Below, in pieces: positions 36,301-44,381 of a stretch of 64,000 nt of DNA. Within the stretch, counting starts at the first letter, position 1; each line of letters begins with the position of its first letter. The translations under genes were made by a program, and so were the position numbers. Source of the DNA: Marinobacterium halophilum (GTDB lineage: Bacteria > Pseudomonadota > Gammaproteobacteria > Pseudomonadales > Balneatricaceae). Location of the stretch: NCBI RefSeq assembly GCF_003014615.1, contig NZ_PYGI01000018.1:1-64000 (forward strand), read 5' to 3'. The notes beneath the pieces were generated by a model. It was not told where the DNA came from, ran no database searches, and saw nothing but the letters and a program-made list of their open reading frames with translations.

Positions 36301-37303
36301 GGCCACCGATAAACGCCAGCGTTGCCAGTTTTTCCGACCCGGCTGCCAGGGGCAGCATCAATACAAAGGTATCGGCGTCGACATCGCTGTTGTTGAACAC
36401 AATCAGACCGCCGGTGGCAATCGGCAGCACGAACAGGGCCATCAGCAGCAGGTACAGGGGGAACAGCCAGCGGGCGGTAAACAGATTGCGGCGCTGAGTA
36501 TTCTCGACGATGCTGACATGAAACTGGCGGGGCAAGCAGAAGGCCGCCGCGCAGGCGAGCACAATTTCGGTCATGAAGCCGGTGTTGAGCGGCGAGCTGA
36601 AGTTGTCGTTGTAACGCAGCTGCGCCTGGATCTGGAAACCAAGATCATCAATGCCTTCAAAGATGCCGAAGACCACAAACAGGCCGACCGCGACGAAGGC
36701 GGTCAGCTTGATCAGGGATTCGAAGGCTACGGCCAGCACCAGCCCCTCGTGGTGCTCGGTGGCGTCGATATGGCGGGTGCCGAACAGAATGGCGAATACG
36801 GCCATGATCAGCGCCACGAACAGGGCTGTGTCACTGCCTTTGCTCATCGCTTCGGTCACCCCTGGGGCCAGCGCGTTGTAACTGATGGCAACGGCCTTCA
36901 ACTGCAGGGCGATATAGGGGATGGTGCCCATGACAGCGAGCAGGGTTACCAGCACCGCAAGGCTCTGGCTCTTGCCATACCTTGACGAGATGAAGTCGGA
37001 AATTGTGGTGATGTTCTGCTGTTTGCTGACCAGAAAAATCTTTTCAATCACCCGGATAGCCAGCAAAAATACGATGACCGGCCCGAGGTAGGTTGCCATA
37101 AACTCCCACCCCGTCGATGCGGCCCTGCCGACGGCGCCGTAAAAGGTCCAGCTGGAACAATAGACAGCCAGTGACAGTGAATAGACCACCGGGTTGCTGG
37201 CCCACTGCTTGCCGGCGCTGCTTTTGTCACCGAAGTAAGCGATGGCAAACAGCAGGCCAAGATAGGCCAGGGAGATCAGGATGATGGACCAGCCGGACAG
37301 CAT
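33341..37303 (-). CDS. crbS: SSS-domain hybrid sensor kinase CrbS/MxtR
   Basis: The 1320-residue hybrid kinase starts with a sodium:solute symporter-like membrane region (about 1-515, about 13 hydrophobic segments). Two PAS domains follow (about 645-755 and 770-885), then a coiled coil (885-940), a HisKA H-box with H952 in ASHDLLQPLNAA, an ATPase domain (DTGVGIPE at 1093-1100, GLGLGLAI) and a receiver with D1237 in IVLADYH. This layout is that of CrbS/MxtR kinases, which with CrbR/ErdR control acs and acetate transport. The gene is divergent from the first symporter pair. Confidence 0.88.
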   Translation of the reverse strand: MLSGWSIILISLAYLGLLFAIAYFGDKSSAGKQWASNPVVYSLSLAVYCSSWTFYGAVGRAASTGWEFMATYLGPVIVFLLAIRVIEKIFLVSKQQNITTISDFISSRYGKSQSLAVLVTLLAVMGTIPYIALQLKAVAISYNALAPGVTEAMSKGSDTALFVALIMAVFAILFGTRHIDATEHHEGLVLAVAFESLIKLTAFVAVGLFVVFGIFEGIDDLGFQIQAQLRYNDNFSSPLNTGFMTEIVLACAAAFCLPRQFHVSIVENTQRRNLFTARWLFPLYLLLMALFVLPIATGGLIVFNNSDVDADTFVLMLPLAAGSEKLATLAFIGGLSAATSMVIVASITLATMVCNDIVMPLLLRISWLRLSQSKDLGALLLRVRRITIFCLLLMGYFYYRILGEQGPLASFGLLAFVAAIQFMPAIIGGIYWKGGTRHGVLAGLSAGFLLWLYTLVLPTLNSARLIPYEWLPQLSGSDGWLSPTSLFGFTGMDPLTHGVLWSLGVNLLLFVLVSRFATQRLVDRIQASAFVTVSAKGIADPSRHFGQVTVGDLQMLSERFLGMSRTRQAFSSFGQSQGDGPPMAAEKATPELIQHTERLLAGAIGASSARIVMDSTLRGKEMEIGDVVTIVDEASQALRFNRSLLQSTIENISLGISVVDQQMRVVAWNRPYIDMFNYPDGLICIGRPIEEVFRYNAIKGEYGLGDVEYQVKMRLESIRSGVPHSYERFRPDGTVLEVRGNPMPNGGYVNTYMDITDHKHIEEALRESEQNIRIYTDNVPVLIGYLDPEKRFLFINKAYADAFGLDRHNIAGVSALDALPEEEYLHRRHYIDAVLRGERQRFETRLPTHDNSVRFAEVTYIPHIGEYGDVLGYFTLYQDITERRKAEQALQENNENLEQRVRERTHALSVVNKELRKENTIRALMEDELRQAKSDAEAANFGKTRFLAAASHDLLQPLNAARLFTSALAQQSHGEDTHQLVENLDGSLKAAEELITTILDISKLDAGALEPNLTHFSLENLFQTLSTEFSALAREKGLRLDTVSCRQVVHSDQALLRRIMQNFLSNAMRYTASGRVLMGARRVGKHLRLEVWDTGVGIPENKLREVFEEFKRIDNPKHSQVKGLGLGLAITDRIARMLGHQIQVRSWLGQGTVFSITLPLGEAALAQKARPEKRGWIRSKGLNGIKVLVIDNEPKILEGMSALLNGWSCEVVTALSGDAALEAIQTRQWTPDIVLADYHLGETETGVMALRQLAALDGTDAATGYFAPAIVITADRTDEVRDEIREAGAQLLTKPIKPAALRAMINKIIATVRMEKDKGG

Positions 37304-37525
37304 AGCGAATCTCTCGTATCAGGGTTCTTGAGCGGAGTGTAACGGTGATTGCCTGATGCTGTAACCGCTGTTGCGGCCAAAGCTGTGTTGAGGCGGATCA
37401 TTAATACCGTTTTTCATACGTGACTATTGTATTACATGCTCAGAGTCATGTTTTTGGCGCTTTCAAATAATCCTTTGATTTATATGGATTAATTTAATTT
37501 TTGTACGAATGAATTATAGGCGTTC
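37304..37525. other. Divergent intergenic region crbS / symporter pair
   Basis: The start-to-start gap between crbS and the DUF4212 gene is 313 bases and no gene is visible in it. The 37390-37510 portion is distinctly AT-rich, as expected for promoters. No sigma-54 or sigma-28 motif was seen. A palindromic candidate operator lies at 37526. Confidence 0.5.
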
Positions 37526-37535
37526 TACTAAAGTC
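37526..37535. promoter_or_regulatory. Candidate CrbR operator, first symporter pair
   Basis: TACTAAAGTC, followed by GGGGC, matches the GACYAAWGTC core at nine of ten positions. It lies 81 bases before the DUF4212 ATG. The 14-base block ACTAAAGTCGGGGC is identical to the block before the second pair. Confidence 0.5.
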
Positions 37536-37616
37536 GGGGCTTTTATTGGCTCGCGTCTTTATGCAAGATCGAAGGGTATATTCTCGGCTCCAATAACAAG
37601 AAAACGGAGAAACATC

Positions 37617-37877
37617 ATGGCAGATGATAAATCCAAAGCTGCTCACTACTGGTCGACGAATCTTCGTCTGATCATGGGAAGCCTGGTTGTGTGGGCGTTC
37701 GTGTCCTACGGCTGTGGCATCCTGTTTCGCCCGCTGCTTTCGGGTATAGCGGTCGGCGGTGCCGACCTCGGTTTCTGGTTTGCTCAGCAGGGCGCCATTC
37801 TGACCTTTATCGTGATCATTTTCTTCTATGCCTGGAGAATGAACAAGCTCGATAAAGAGATGGGTTTGGAGGAGTAA
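37617..37877 (+). CDS. DUF4212 small symporter subunit, copy 1
   Basis: This 86-residue protein has two membrane segments (LIMGSLVVWAFVSYGCGILF and AILTFIVIIFFYAWRM) and the family motif LGFWFAQQG. Such proteins accompany VC_2705-type sodium:solute symporters and are predicted small subunits. The ATG at 37617 is chosen for its ACGGAG site; upstream sequence in frame lacks family features. The symporter gene follows after six bases. Confidence 0.9.
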   Translation: MADDKSKAAHYWSTNLRLIMGSLVVWAFVSYGCGILFRPLLSGIAVGGADLGFWFAQQGAILTFIVIIFFYAWRMNKLDKEMGLEE

Positions 37878-37883
37878 GCCAGT

Positions 37884-39677
37884 ATGAGTCAATTTGCAAT
37901 CAACCTGATTTTCGTGGGTGCATCATTCGCACTCTATTTTGGTATTGCGATCTGGGCCCGTGCCGGATCCACCAAAGAGTTCTACGTCGCTGGCGGCGGT
38001 GTCCACCCGGTCGCTAACGGTATGGCGACGGCAGCCGACTGGATGTCAGCGGCGTCCTTTATCTCCATGGCAGGCCTGTTGTCGGCCGGTTATGTCAACT
38101 CTTCCTTCCTGATGGGCTGGACCGGTGGTTATGTACTGCTGGCGATGCTGCTGGCACCTTACCTGCGCAAGTTCGGCAAGTTCACAGTGCCTGACTTCAT
38201 CGGTGATCGATTCTACAGCCGCGGTGCCCGTCTGGTTGCCGTTATCTGTTTGATCGTTGCGTCCGTGACCTATGTAATCGGTCAGATGGCCGGTGCCGGC
38301 GTTGCCTTTGCCCGCTTCCTTGAAGTGAGCAATACCGCAGGTATCTGGATTGCGGCCGGTGTCGTATTCTTCTACGCCGTATTCGGCGGCATGAAGGGGA
38401 TCACCTATACGCAGGTCGCGCAGTACGTCGTGCTGATCGTTGCCTACACAATTCCGGCGGTATTCATTTCACTGCAGCTGACTGGCAACCCGTTGCCGAT
38501 GTTCGGCATGTTTGGTGACTACACCGCTGAAGGCGCGGCCAATGCGGTGCCGTTGCTGGAAAAACTGGATCTGGTCGTACGTGACCTGGGCTTCCGTGAT
38601 TACACGGCTGATGTCGATAACAAACTCAACATGCTGCTGTTCACCCTGTCGCTGATGATCGGTACTGCGGGCCTGCCGCACGTTATCATCCGCTTCTTCA
38701 CCGTACCCAAGGTGGCTGATGCACGCTGGTCTGCCGGCTGGGCACTGATCTTCATCGCACTGCTGTACCTGACGGCTCCGGCTGTTGGTTCCATGGCGCG
38801 TCTGAACCTGATCAAAACCGTCTACCCGGCGGGTGTTGAGCAAGATGCACTGTTGTATGCCGATCGTCCCGAGTGGGTCAAAACCTGGGAAGAAACCGGT
38901 CTGGTCAAGTATGAAGACAAGAACGCAGACGGCCGTATCCAGATGTACAACGACAAGGCTGGCAGTGCTGAAGCTGACGCTTTTGCTGCAACCGCTGAGG
39001 CACGTGGCTGGAACGGTAACGAACTGGTCGTGAACAACGATATTCTGGTACTGGCTAACCCTGAAATTGCACAGCTGCCAGGTTGGGTTATCGGCCTGAT
39101 TGCGGCGGGTGGTATTGCGGCTGCGCTGTCTACTGCAGCGGGTCTGTTGCTGGCGATCTCTTCGGCGATTTCCCATGACTTGATCAAAACCATGATCAAT
39201 CCGAACATCAGTGAAAAAGGCGAACTGACGGCTGCCCGTATCTCCATGGGTGTGGCGATTCTGGTCGCAACCTATCTGGGCTTGAATCCGCCCGGGTTCG
39301 CCGCGCAGACGGTCGCACTGGCCTTCGGTATTGCAGGTGCCTCCATCTTCCCGGCGTTGATGATGGGTATCTTCTCCAAGCGTGTGAACAACAAGGGTGC
39401 AGTTGCCGGTATGGTAGCGGGTCTGACGGCTACGCTGGTATACATCTTCACCTTCCTGGGCTGGTTCTTCATTCCGGGTACCGCAACGCTGGCGAATACG
39501 CCTGATAACTGGATCCTGGGCATCTCGCCGCTGTCGTTTGGTGCGATTGGTGCGATGATCAACTTCGCCGTGGCCTTCGCCGTGTCGTACATGACTGACG
39601 AGCCGCCGGTTGAAATTCAGGAGCTGGTTGAAAGCGTACGCTACCCGAAAGGTGCTGGTGCCGCAGTTGACCACTAA
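37884..39677 (+). CDS. Sodium:solute symporter, VC_2705 subfamily, copy 1
   Basis: This 597-residue integral membrane protein of the SSS family begins with a FALYFGIAIWARAGSTKEFY segment and has GGGVHPVANGMATAADWMSA and GGMKGITYTQVAQYVVL, typical of acetate-type carriers related to ActP. A hydrophilic insert rich in acidic residues (about 315-370) is characteristic of the VC_2705 branch. With acs and crbSR nearby, acetate or a related short-chain acid is the likely substrate; this is inferred from context. Confidence 0.92.
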   Translation: MSQFAINLIFVGASFALYFGIAIWARAGSTKEFYVAGGGVHPVANGMATAADWMSAASFISMAGLLSAGYVNSSFLMGWTGGYVLLAMLLAPYLRKFGKFTVPDFIGDRFYSRGARLVAVICLIVASVTYVIGQMAGAGVAFARFLEVSNTAGIWIAAGVVFFYAVFGGMKGITYTQVAQYVVLIVAYTIPAVFISLQLTGNPLPMFGMFGDYTAEGAANAVPLLEKLDLVVRDLGFRDYTADVDNKLNMLLFTLSLMIGTAGLPHVIIRFFTVPKVADARWSAGWALIFIALLYLTAPAVGSMARLNLIKTVYPAGVEQDALLYADRPEWVKTWEETGLVKYEDKNADGRIQMYNDKAGSAEADAFAATAEARGWNGNELVVNNDILVLANPEIAQLPGWVIGLIAAGGIAAALSTAAGLLLAISSAISHDLIKTMINPNISEKGELTAARISMGVAILVATYLGLNPPGFAAQTVALAFGIAGASIFPALMMGIFSKRVNNKGAVAGMVAGLTATLVYIFTFLGWFFIPGTATLANTPDNWILGISPLSFGAIGAMINFAVAFAVSYMTDEPPVEIQELVESVRYPKGAGAAVDH

Positions 39678-39728
39678 GCATAATAGACCCGAGACGGGCC
39701 GCGAGGCCTGACCAAGGGTGAACTACCT

Positions 39729-39758
39729 CGGGCTTCCAATTGGAAGCCCGACTTTTTT
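39729..39758 (+). terminator. Rho-independent terminator after symporter copy 1
   Basis: CGGGCTTCC/GGAAGCCCG with loop AATT is a perfect nine-base stem followed by ACTTTTTTC. It lies 51 bases past the symporter stop and just before the orphan gene. Confidence 0.92.
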
Positions 39759-39773
39759 CGGGAATGGAAACAT

Positions 39774-40283
39774 ATGATCTGGAATCTGGTTGCAGTCGTG
39801 TTTGCGGGTTTGGGAGCGGCAGGCGTCGCGATGTTGTTGCGCCTGTTGAGCAAAAAGAAACTGCCAAAGTGGATTATTCCGGCATTTGCCGGTGTCGGCA
39901 TGTTGGCCAGTCAAATCTACATGGAGTACACGGCACTGGATCTGATCAAGCAACGGTTGCCTGAAGGGACTGTGGTCATGTCCACTGAAACCGGCTCCAT
40001 GGTGTGGCGTCCCTGGACCTACTATTACCCGATGGATGTGGCGTTCACCGCGCTGGACGAACGCAGTATCGAGCGAGGTTTCAATAACGGCAAACAGGGA
40101 GTCAAGTTTGTGCTTTACCGTTTTGAAAAGCATTATGTGGCTCAAGTAAAGCCGCATCAGCAGTTGCTGGATTGTGAAAGTGGCAACATGCTGACGCTGG
40201 ATGAGCAGGGTCAGCCGGATCTTGCGTCGGTCGTTAAGCTGGAAGCGGGAGACCGCTTGCGCCAACGGCTTTGTCAGGGCTAA
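39774..40283 (+). CDS. Unrecognised small membrane-anchored protein
   Basis: This 169-residue protein is not recognised. It has two hydrophobic N-terminal segments (MIWNLVAVVFAGLGAAGVAM and WIIPAFAGVGMLASQIYMEY) separated by a basic loop (LLSKKKLPK). A soluble C-terminal part follows (about 65-169: TGSMVWRPWTYYYPMDVAFT). GGGAATGG precedes the ATG. It sits alone between a terminator and the second symporter promoter region, yet keeps good codon structure. Its place suggests a role linked to the symporters or to membrane energetics, but no function is proposed. Confidence 0.75.
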   Translation: MIWNLVAVVFAGLGAAGVAMLLRLLSKKKLPKWIIPAFAGVGMLASQIYMEYTALDLIKQRLPEGTVVMSTETGSMVWRPWTYYYPMDVAFTALDERSIERGFNNGKQGVKFVLYRFEKHYVAQVKPHQQLLDCESGNMLTLDEQGQPDLASVVKLEAGDRLRQRLCQG

Positions 40284-40303
40284 GCCGAAGTCTGTAATGC
40301 TCC

Positions 40304-40313
40304 GACTAAAGTC
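40304..40313. promoter_or_regulatory. Candidate CrbR operator, second symporter pair
   Basis: GACTAAAGTC lies in the 14-base palindrome CCGACTAAAGTCGG (40302-40315), 83 bases before the DUF4212 start, almost the same distance as in copy 1. Confidence 0.55.
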
Positions 40314-40396
40314 GGGGCATATTTACCCCCCTGTGTTTGTTAGATTCAGGTAAACCTCAGCGGTTTCACCAGTAATAACAACAACAGGATGGTGTA

Positions 40397-40657
40397 ATGT
40401 CTGCGCAAAATGAAAGTGCCCGTTCCTACTGGCGCGAAAACCTCAGAATCATCATGACCTACATGGTCATCTGGTTCGCTGCCTCCTACGGATGTGGCAT
40501 CCTCTTCGTCGATGAACTGGATCAAATTCAATTCTTCGGCTTCCCGCTTGGCTTCTGGTTTGCCCAACAGGGTGCCATCTACGTATTTATTGGCCTGATC
40601 TGGGCATACGTCTTCAGCATGAACCGGCTGGACGAAAAATACGACGTACACGAATAA
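40397..40657 (+). CDS. DUF4212 small symporter subunit, copy 2
   Basis: This 86-residue protein is the same length as copy 1 and shares its layout: YWRENLRIIMTYMVIWFAAS, LGFWFAQQG and a second membrane segment ending VFSMNRLDEKYD. A GGATGGTG stretch precedes the ATG. It is followed by the second symporter gene after 28 bases. Presumed small subunit of that carrier. Confidence 0.9.
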   Translation: MSAQNESARSYWRENLRIIMTYMVIWFAASYGCGILFVDELDQIQFFGFPLGFWFAQQGAIYVFIGLIWAYVFSMNRLDEKYDVHE

Positions 40658-40685
40658 CAATAACTAAGTTAAGGAAGGCTTTGTT

Positions 40686-42458
40686 ATGAGTCTTGACCTG
40701 CTCACCTATATTTTCATCGGTGGCTCTTTTGCGCTCTATATCGCGATTGCGATCTGGGCTCGCGCCGGATCTACCAAGGAGTTCTACATTGCTGGCGGTG
40801 GTGTACCACCGGTTGCCAACGGTATGGCCACAGCGGCCGACTGGATGTCTGCAGCTTCTTTCATCTCCCTGGCCGGTATTGTGTCCTTTATCGGCCGTGA
40901 CGGTGCCGCTTATCTGATGGGCTGGACCGGTGGCTATGTACTGCTGGCAATGCTGCTGGCACCTTATCTGCGCAAGTTTGGCAAGTTCACCGTGCCTGAT
41001 TTCGTCGGTGACCGTTACTACTCCAGCACGGCACGCACGATTGCCGTGATCTGTACCATCGTGATCTCGTTTACTTATGTTGCTGGCCAGATGCGCGGCG
41101 TAGGCATCGTATTTTCGCGTTACCTGCATGTGGATATCACCACCGGTGTTGTGGTCGGCATGATTATTGTTTTCTTCTACGCTGTACTGGGGGGCATGAA
41201 AGGGATTACCTATACCCAGGTCGCACAGTATTGCGTGCTGATTCTGGCTTTCATGGTGCCAGCCATTTTCCTGTCGATGCAGGTGACGGGGCATATACTG
41301 CCGCAAACGGGTCTGGGCGCGACGTTGGACAGCGGTAAAACGGTGCTGACAACACTTAATGAACTGTCGGTTGAATTGGGCTTTGACCAGTATACGCAGG
41401 GCAACAAGACGACCATCGACATGTTCTTCATGACGGCAGCGTTGATGTGTGGCACCGCGGGCTTGCCGCACGTCATCGTGCGTTTCTTCACTGTGCCGCG
41501 GGTCAAGGATGCGCGTATTTCTGCGGGCTGGGCCCTGATCTTCATCGCTATTCTCTATACCACTGTACCGGCCGTGGCAGGCTTCGGTCGTGTCAACCTG
41601 ATCGAAACCATCAACGGCGCAGACAGCAACGGGGTGGAGTACACCCAGATGCCGAGCTGGTTCAAAAACTGGGAAGAGTCCGGCCTTATTGCCTGGGTCG
41701 ACAAGAACGGTGACGGCAAGGTGTACTACTCGGCAGGCAATGCCTTTGAAGGTGGCAAGCCGGTCTTTGTCGAAGGGGTTGGTGACAGCGGCGAGCGCCT
41801 GACATCGAACGCGACCGCCAATGCCAGTGAGGTCTATGTAGACCGCGACATCATGGTGCTGGCGAATCCTGAAATTGCCAACCTGCCTGACTGGGTAATC
41901 GCGCTGGTAGCGGCAGGTGCTGTGGCGGCGGCACTGTCGACGGCGGCAGGTCTGTTGCTGGTGATTTCGACCTCGATCTCGCATGACTTGATGAAACGAA
42001 CCATCAATCCGAGCATTAGCGATAAGCAGGAACTGCGTTATGCACGCATGGCTGCAATCGTTGCCATCCTCATCGCCGGTTACTTCGGTATCAATCCGCC
42101 GGGCTTTGTCGCCCAGGTGGTGGCGCTGGCATTTGGCCTGGCAGCCTCGTCGGTGTTCCCGGTGATCATCATGGGCATCTTCAGCACCCGCATGAATACC
42201 CAGGGCGCCGTATCCGGCATGGTTGTGGGTCTGGCGAGTACTATTGCCTATATCGTCTACTTCAAGTTCATGGGCGGGACGGCAGACCAGTGGTGGTTCG
42301 GTATTTCACCGGAAGGCTTTGGCACCGTCGGCATGATTCTGAACTTCGTTGTGGCTATGCTGGTATCCAGCGTAACCCCGCCGCCACCCGCGGAAATTCA
42401 GGCCATCATCGAGGATATCCGTATCCCGCGTGGCGCAGCGGAAGCCCACGTTCACTAA
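40686..42458 (+). CDS. Sodium:solute symporter, VC_2705 subfamily, copy 2
   Basis: The 590-residue carrier is closely similar to copy 1 along most of its length (GGGVPPVANGMATAADWMSA, GWTGGYVLLAMLLAPYLRKF). It differs most in the loop after the fifth segment (HILPQTGLGATLDSGKTV) and in the acidic insert (about 315-385, with DKNGDGKV). AAGGAAGG precedes the ATG. The likely substrate is acetate or a related acid. The two pairs look like a diverged tandem duplication. Confidence 0.92.
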   Translation: MSLDLLTYIFIGGSFALYIAIAIWARAGSTKEFYIAGGGVPPVANGMATAADWMSAASFISLAGIVSFIGRDGAAYLMGWTGGYVLLAMLLAPYLRKFGKFTVPDFVGDRYYSSTARTIAVICTIVISFTYVAGQMRGVGIVFSRYLHVDITTGVVVGMIIVFFYAVLGGMKGITYTQVAQYCVLILAFMVPAIFLSMQVTGHILPQTGLGATLDSGKTVLTTLNELSVELGFDQYTQGNKTTIDMFFMTAALMCGTAGLPHVIVRFFTVPRVKDARISAGWALIFIAILYTTVPAVAGFGRVNLIETINGADSNGVEYTQMPSWFKNWEESGLIAWVDKNGDGKVYYSAGNAFEGGKPVFVEGVGDSGERLTSNATANASEVYVDRDIMVLANPEIANLPDWVIALVAAGAVAAALSTAAGLLLVISTSISHDLMKRTINPSISDKQELRYARMAAIVAILIAGYFGINPPGFVAQVVALAFGLAASSVFPVIIMGIFSTRMNTQGAVSGMVVGLASTIAYIVYFKFMGGTADQWWFGISPEGFGTVGMILNFVVAMLVSSVTPPPPAEIQAIIEDIRIPRGAAEAHVH

Positions 42459-42480
42459 GCCGATCAGTCATGACAGGGAG

Positions 42481-42516
42481 CGGGGGCATGCCGGCATGAA
42501 GGTATGCCCCCGTTTT
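42481..42516 (+). terminator. Rho-independent terminator after symporter copy 2
   Basis: CGGGGGCATGCC (42481-42492) pairs with GGTATGCCCCCG (42501-42512), with one G-U pair, followed by TTTTA. It lies 22 bases past the symporter stop. Confidence 0.88.
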
Positions 42517-42545
42517 ATTCCGGACCCGAAAAACAGAGGGACAGA

Positions 42546-44375
42546 ATGCCTAACTCATTCAAGATGGATAACATCCCGTTCAGTTTATTGACGGATGCCG
42601 AACAGACGCTGCTGCGTGCCAACCTGGATATCGGCTACTTCCAGAAAGGCGAAAAGGTCATCACGGCGGGGGAAGTGCCGGATGGCGTGTACGTCATTCT
42701 GAAAGGCTGTGTCAGCGAAAGTGAAGCGATCGAAGCCGGTGTCGAAGCCCCACAGCAGGTCTTTGTGCAGTACCAGAATGAAGATTATTTCGGTGGCTGG
42801 TCAGCCCTTCGGGGTAAGGCGATCCATAACTTTGTCGCTGAAGAAGAAACGATCTGTCATATCCTGCCGACACGGACATTGCTGGATCTGATCGCGAGCA
42901 ACGCCCAGTTTGCCGACTACTTCCAGCAGAATCTGGCGGTCAAGCGCGAGATCGTTGCCCAGCATGGCAGCAATCAGGATATGGCCGAGTTCATGTTGGC
43001 CAAGATTACCGCTGCAGCCGTCCGTGATCCCCTTATCGTGGAGCAGGGCACCAGCATCCGTGATGCGACCGAACTGATGCGCACCCACAAGGCGGACTGT
43101 GTGCTGGCGCGCAAGGGCGGTCGGCTGGGGATGGTGACCGGGACCGATCTGCTGGATGCGGTGGTACTCAAGCAGTTGCCGCTGGAAACCGATGTGTCCG
43201 ATATCGCCAGCTACCGCCTGGTAACCATCGACCATCAGGATTACCTGTTCAACGCACTGGTGATGATGACGCAGCAGCAGATTGAGCGCGTGGTAGTGAT
43301 GGCGGGGGACGAGATGGTTGGCGTGGTCGAGTTGACCGACGTGCTTAGCTATTTCTCCAGCCACTCCCATGTGATCGGTCTGCGTATTGAGCGTGCAGCC
43401 AGTGTGGATCAGCTGCGTGAAGCCGCGCAGGGACTGAACGACCTGATCAAGGCGTTGATCTCCAGCGGGGTCAAAATCCGCTTCACCATGGACCTGTTGG
43501 CCGCGATGAATGGTCGCATCATCTCCAAACTGTTCGACCTGATCATCCCTGCGGACATGCAGCCGCATGTGTGTCTGATCGTGATGGGCTCCGAAGGACG
43601 GGCTGAGCAGATCATGAAAACCGATCAGGACAACGCGCTTATTTTTCGTGACAATCTGGCCTGGCCCGGCATGCAGGCGACCATGCAGCACTTCAGTGAC
43701 ACGCTGATCTCTTTCGGCTTTCCGCCATGCCCCGGGAATATCATGGTGTCCAATCCGGCCTGGGTGAACTCTGTTGGTGACTGGACTCAGCGCTTGAGCG
43801 ACTGGGCGGCGACCTGTGAAGGTAGTGCGCAAATGCAGTTGGCCATAGCGGTCGACGCCAAGCCGGTGGCCGGCAATGAAGCGTTGTTCAAGGTCGCACG
43901 CAACTGGTTTCTGCGGCATCTGCGTAACAATGATGTCTTCTTTTCCCATTTTGCCCGTGCGGCGGTGGAGTTCGACACACCGTTGACCTTTTTTGGCAAT
44001 TTGAAGGATCGTGGGCAACTGGATATCAAGAAGGGTGGTATTTTCCCCATCGTGCATGGTGTGCGTACGCTGGCGCTTGAGCATCGTATTCTCAAGACCA
44101 ATACGTTTCAGCGTATAGAACTGCTGATGGAGCAGGGCGTGATGGAGGAACAGCACGGCAAGGATCTGGCCGAGGCGCTGGCACTTTGTATTCAGCTACG
44201 GCTACGACAGCAAATTCTGCGTGCAGAGGAAGCAGAAGACGGTATCGACCCGACGCCTAACCTGATTGACCTGCAGCAGCTGAACAAACTGGAGCGTGAC
44301 CTGCTGCGTGATGCACTGCATGTGGTGAAAGGATTCAAAAAGCACTTGGCACAGCGCTATCACCTGGGAGGCTAA
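42546..44375 (+). CDS. cNMP-binding/CBS/DUF294 nucleotidyltransferase-like protein
   Basis: The 609-residue protein has a cyclic-nucleotide-binding-like domain (about 15-135: FQKGEKVITAGEVPDGVYVI), a pair of CBS domains (about 155-275), and DUF294 plus its C-terminal partner (about 300-600) with the nucleotidyltransferase-type motif VMGSEGRAEQIMKTDQDNAL. It resembles GlnD-type uridylyltransferases in the last part. In Pseudomonas such a gene lies with a symporter pair and an exonuclease, as here. The ATG at 42546 follows AGAGGGA. The role is probably metabolic sensing; the target is unknown. Confidence 0.88.
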   Translation: MPNSFKMDNIPFSLLTDAEQTLLRANLDIGYFQKGEKVITAGEVPDGVYVILKGCVSESEAIEAGVEAPQQVFVQYQNEDYFGGWSALRGKAIHNFVAEEETICHILPTRTLLDLIASNAQFADYFQQNLAVKREIVAQHGSNQDMAEFMLAKITAAAVRDPLIVEQGTSIRDATELMRTHKADCVLARKGGRLGMVTGTDLLDAVVLKQLPLETDVSDIASYRLVTIDHQDYLFNALVMMTQQQIERVVVMAGDEMVGVVELTDVLSYFSSHSHVIGLRIERAASVDQLREAAQGLNDLIKALISSGVKIRFTMDLLAAMNGRIISKLFDLIIPADMQPHVCLIVMGSEGRAEQIMKTDQDNALIFRDNLAWPGMQATMQHFSDTLISFGFPPCPGNIMVSNPAWVNSVGDWTQRLSDWAATCEGSAQMQLAIAVDAKPVAGNEALFKVARNWFLRHLRNNDVFFSHFARAAVEFDTPLTFFGNLKDRGQLDIKKGGIFPIVHGVRTLALEHRILKTNTFQRIELLMEQGVMEEQHGKDLAEALALCIQLRLRQQILRAEEAEDGIDPTPNLIDLQQLNKLERDLLRDALHVVKGFKKHLAQRYHLGG

Positions 44376-44381
44376 ACCACG

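Noticed and set aside
40614-44156. Long minus-strand ORFs opposite symporter copy 2 and the DUF294 gene
   Set aside because: Both are His/Arg/Gln-rich mirrors of well-supported membrane and enzyme genes.
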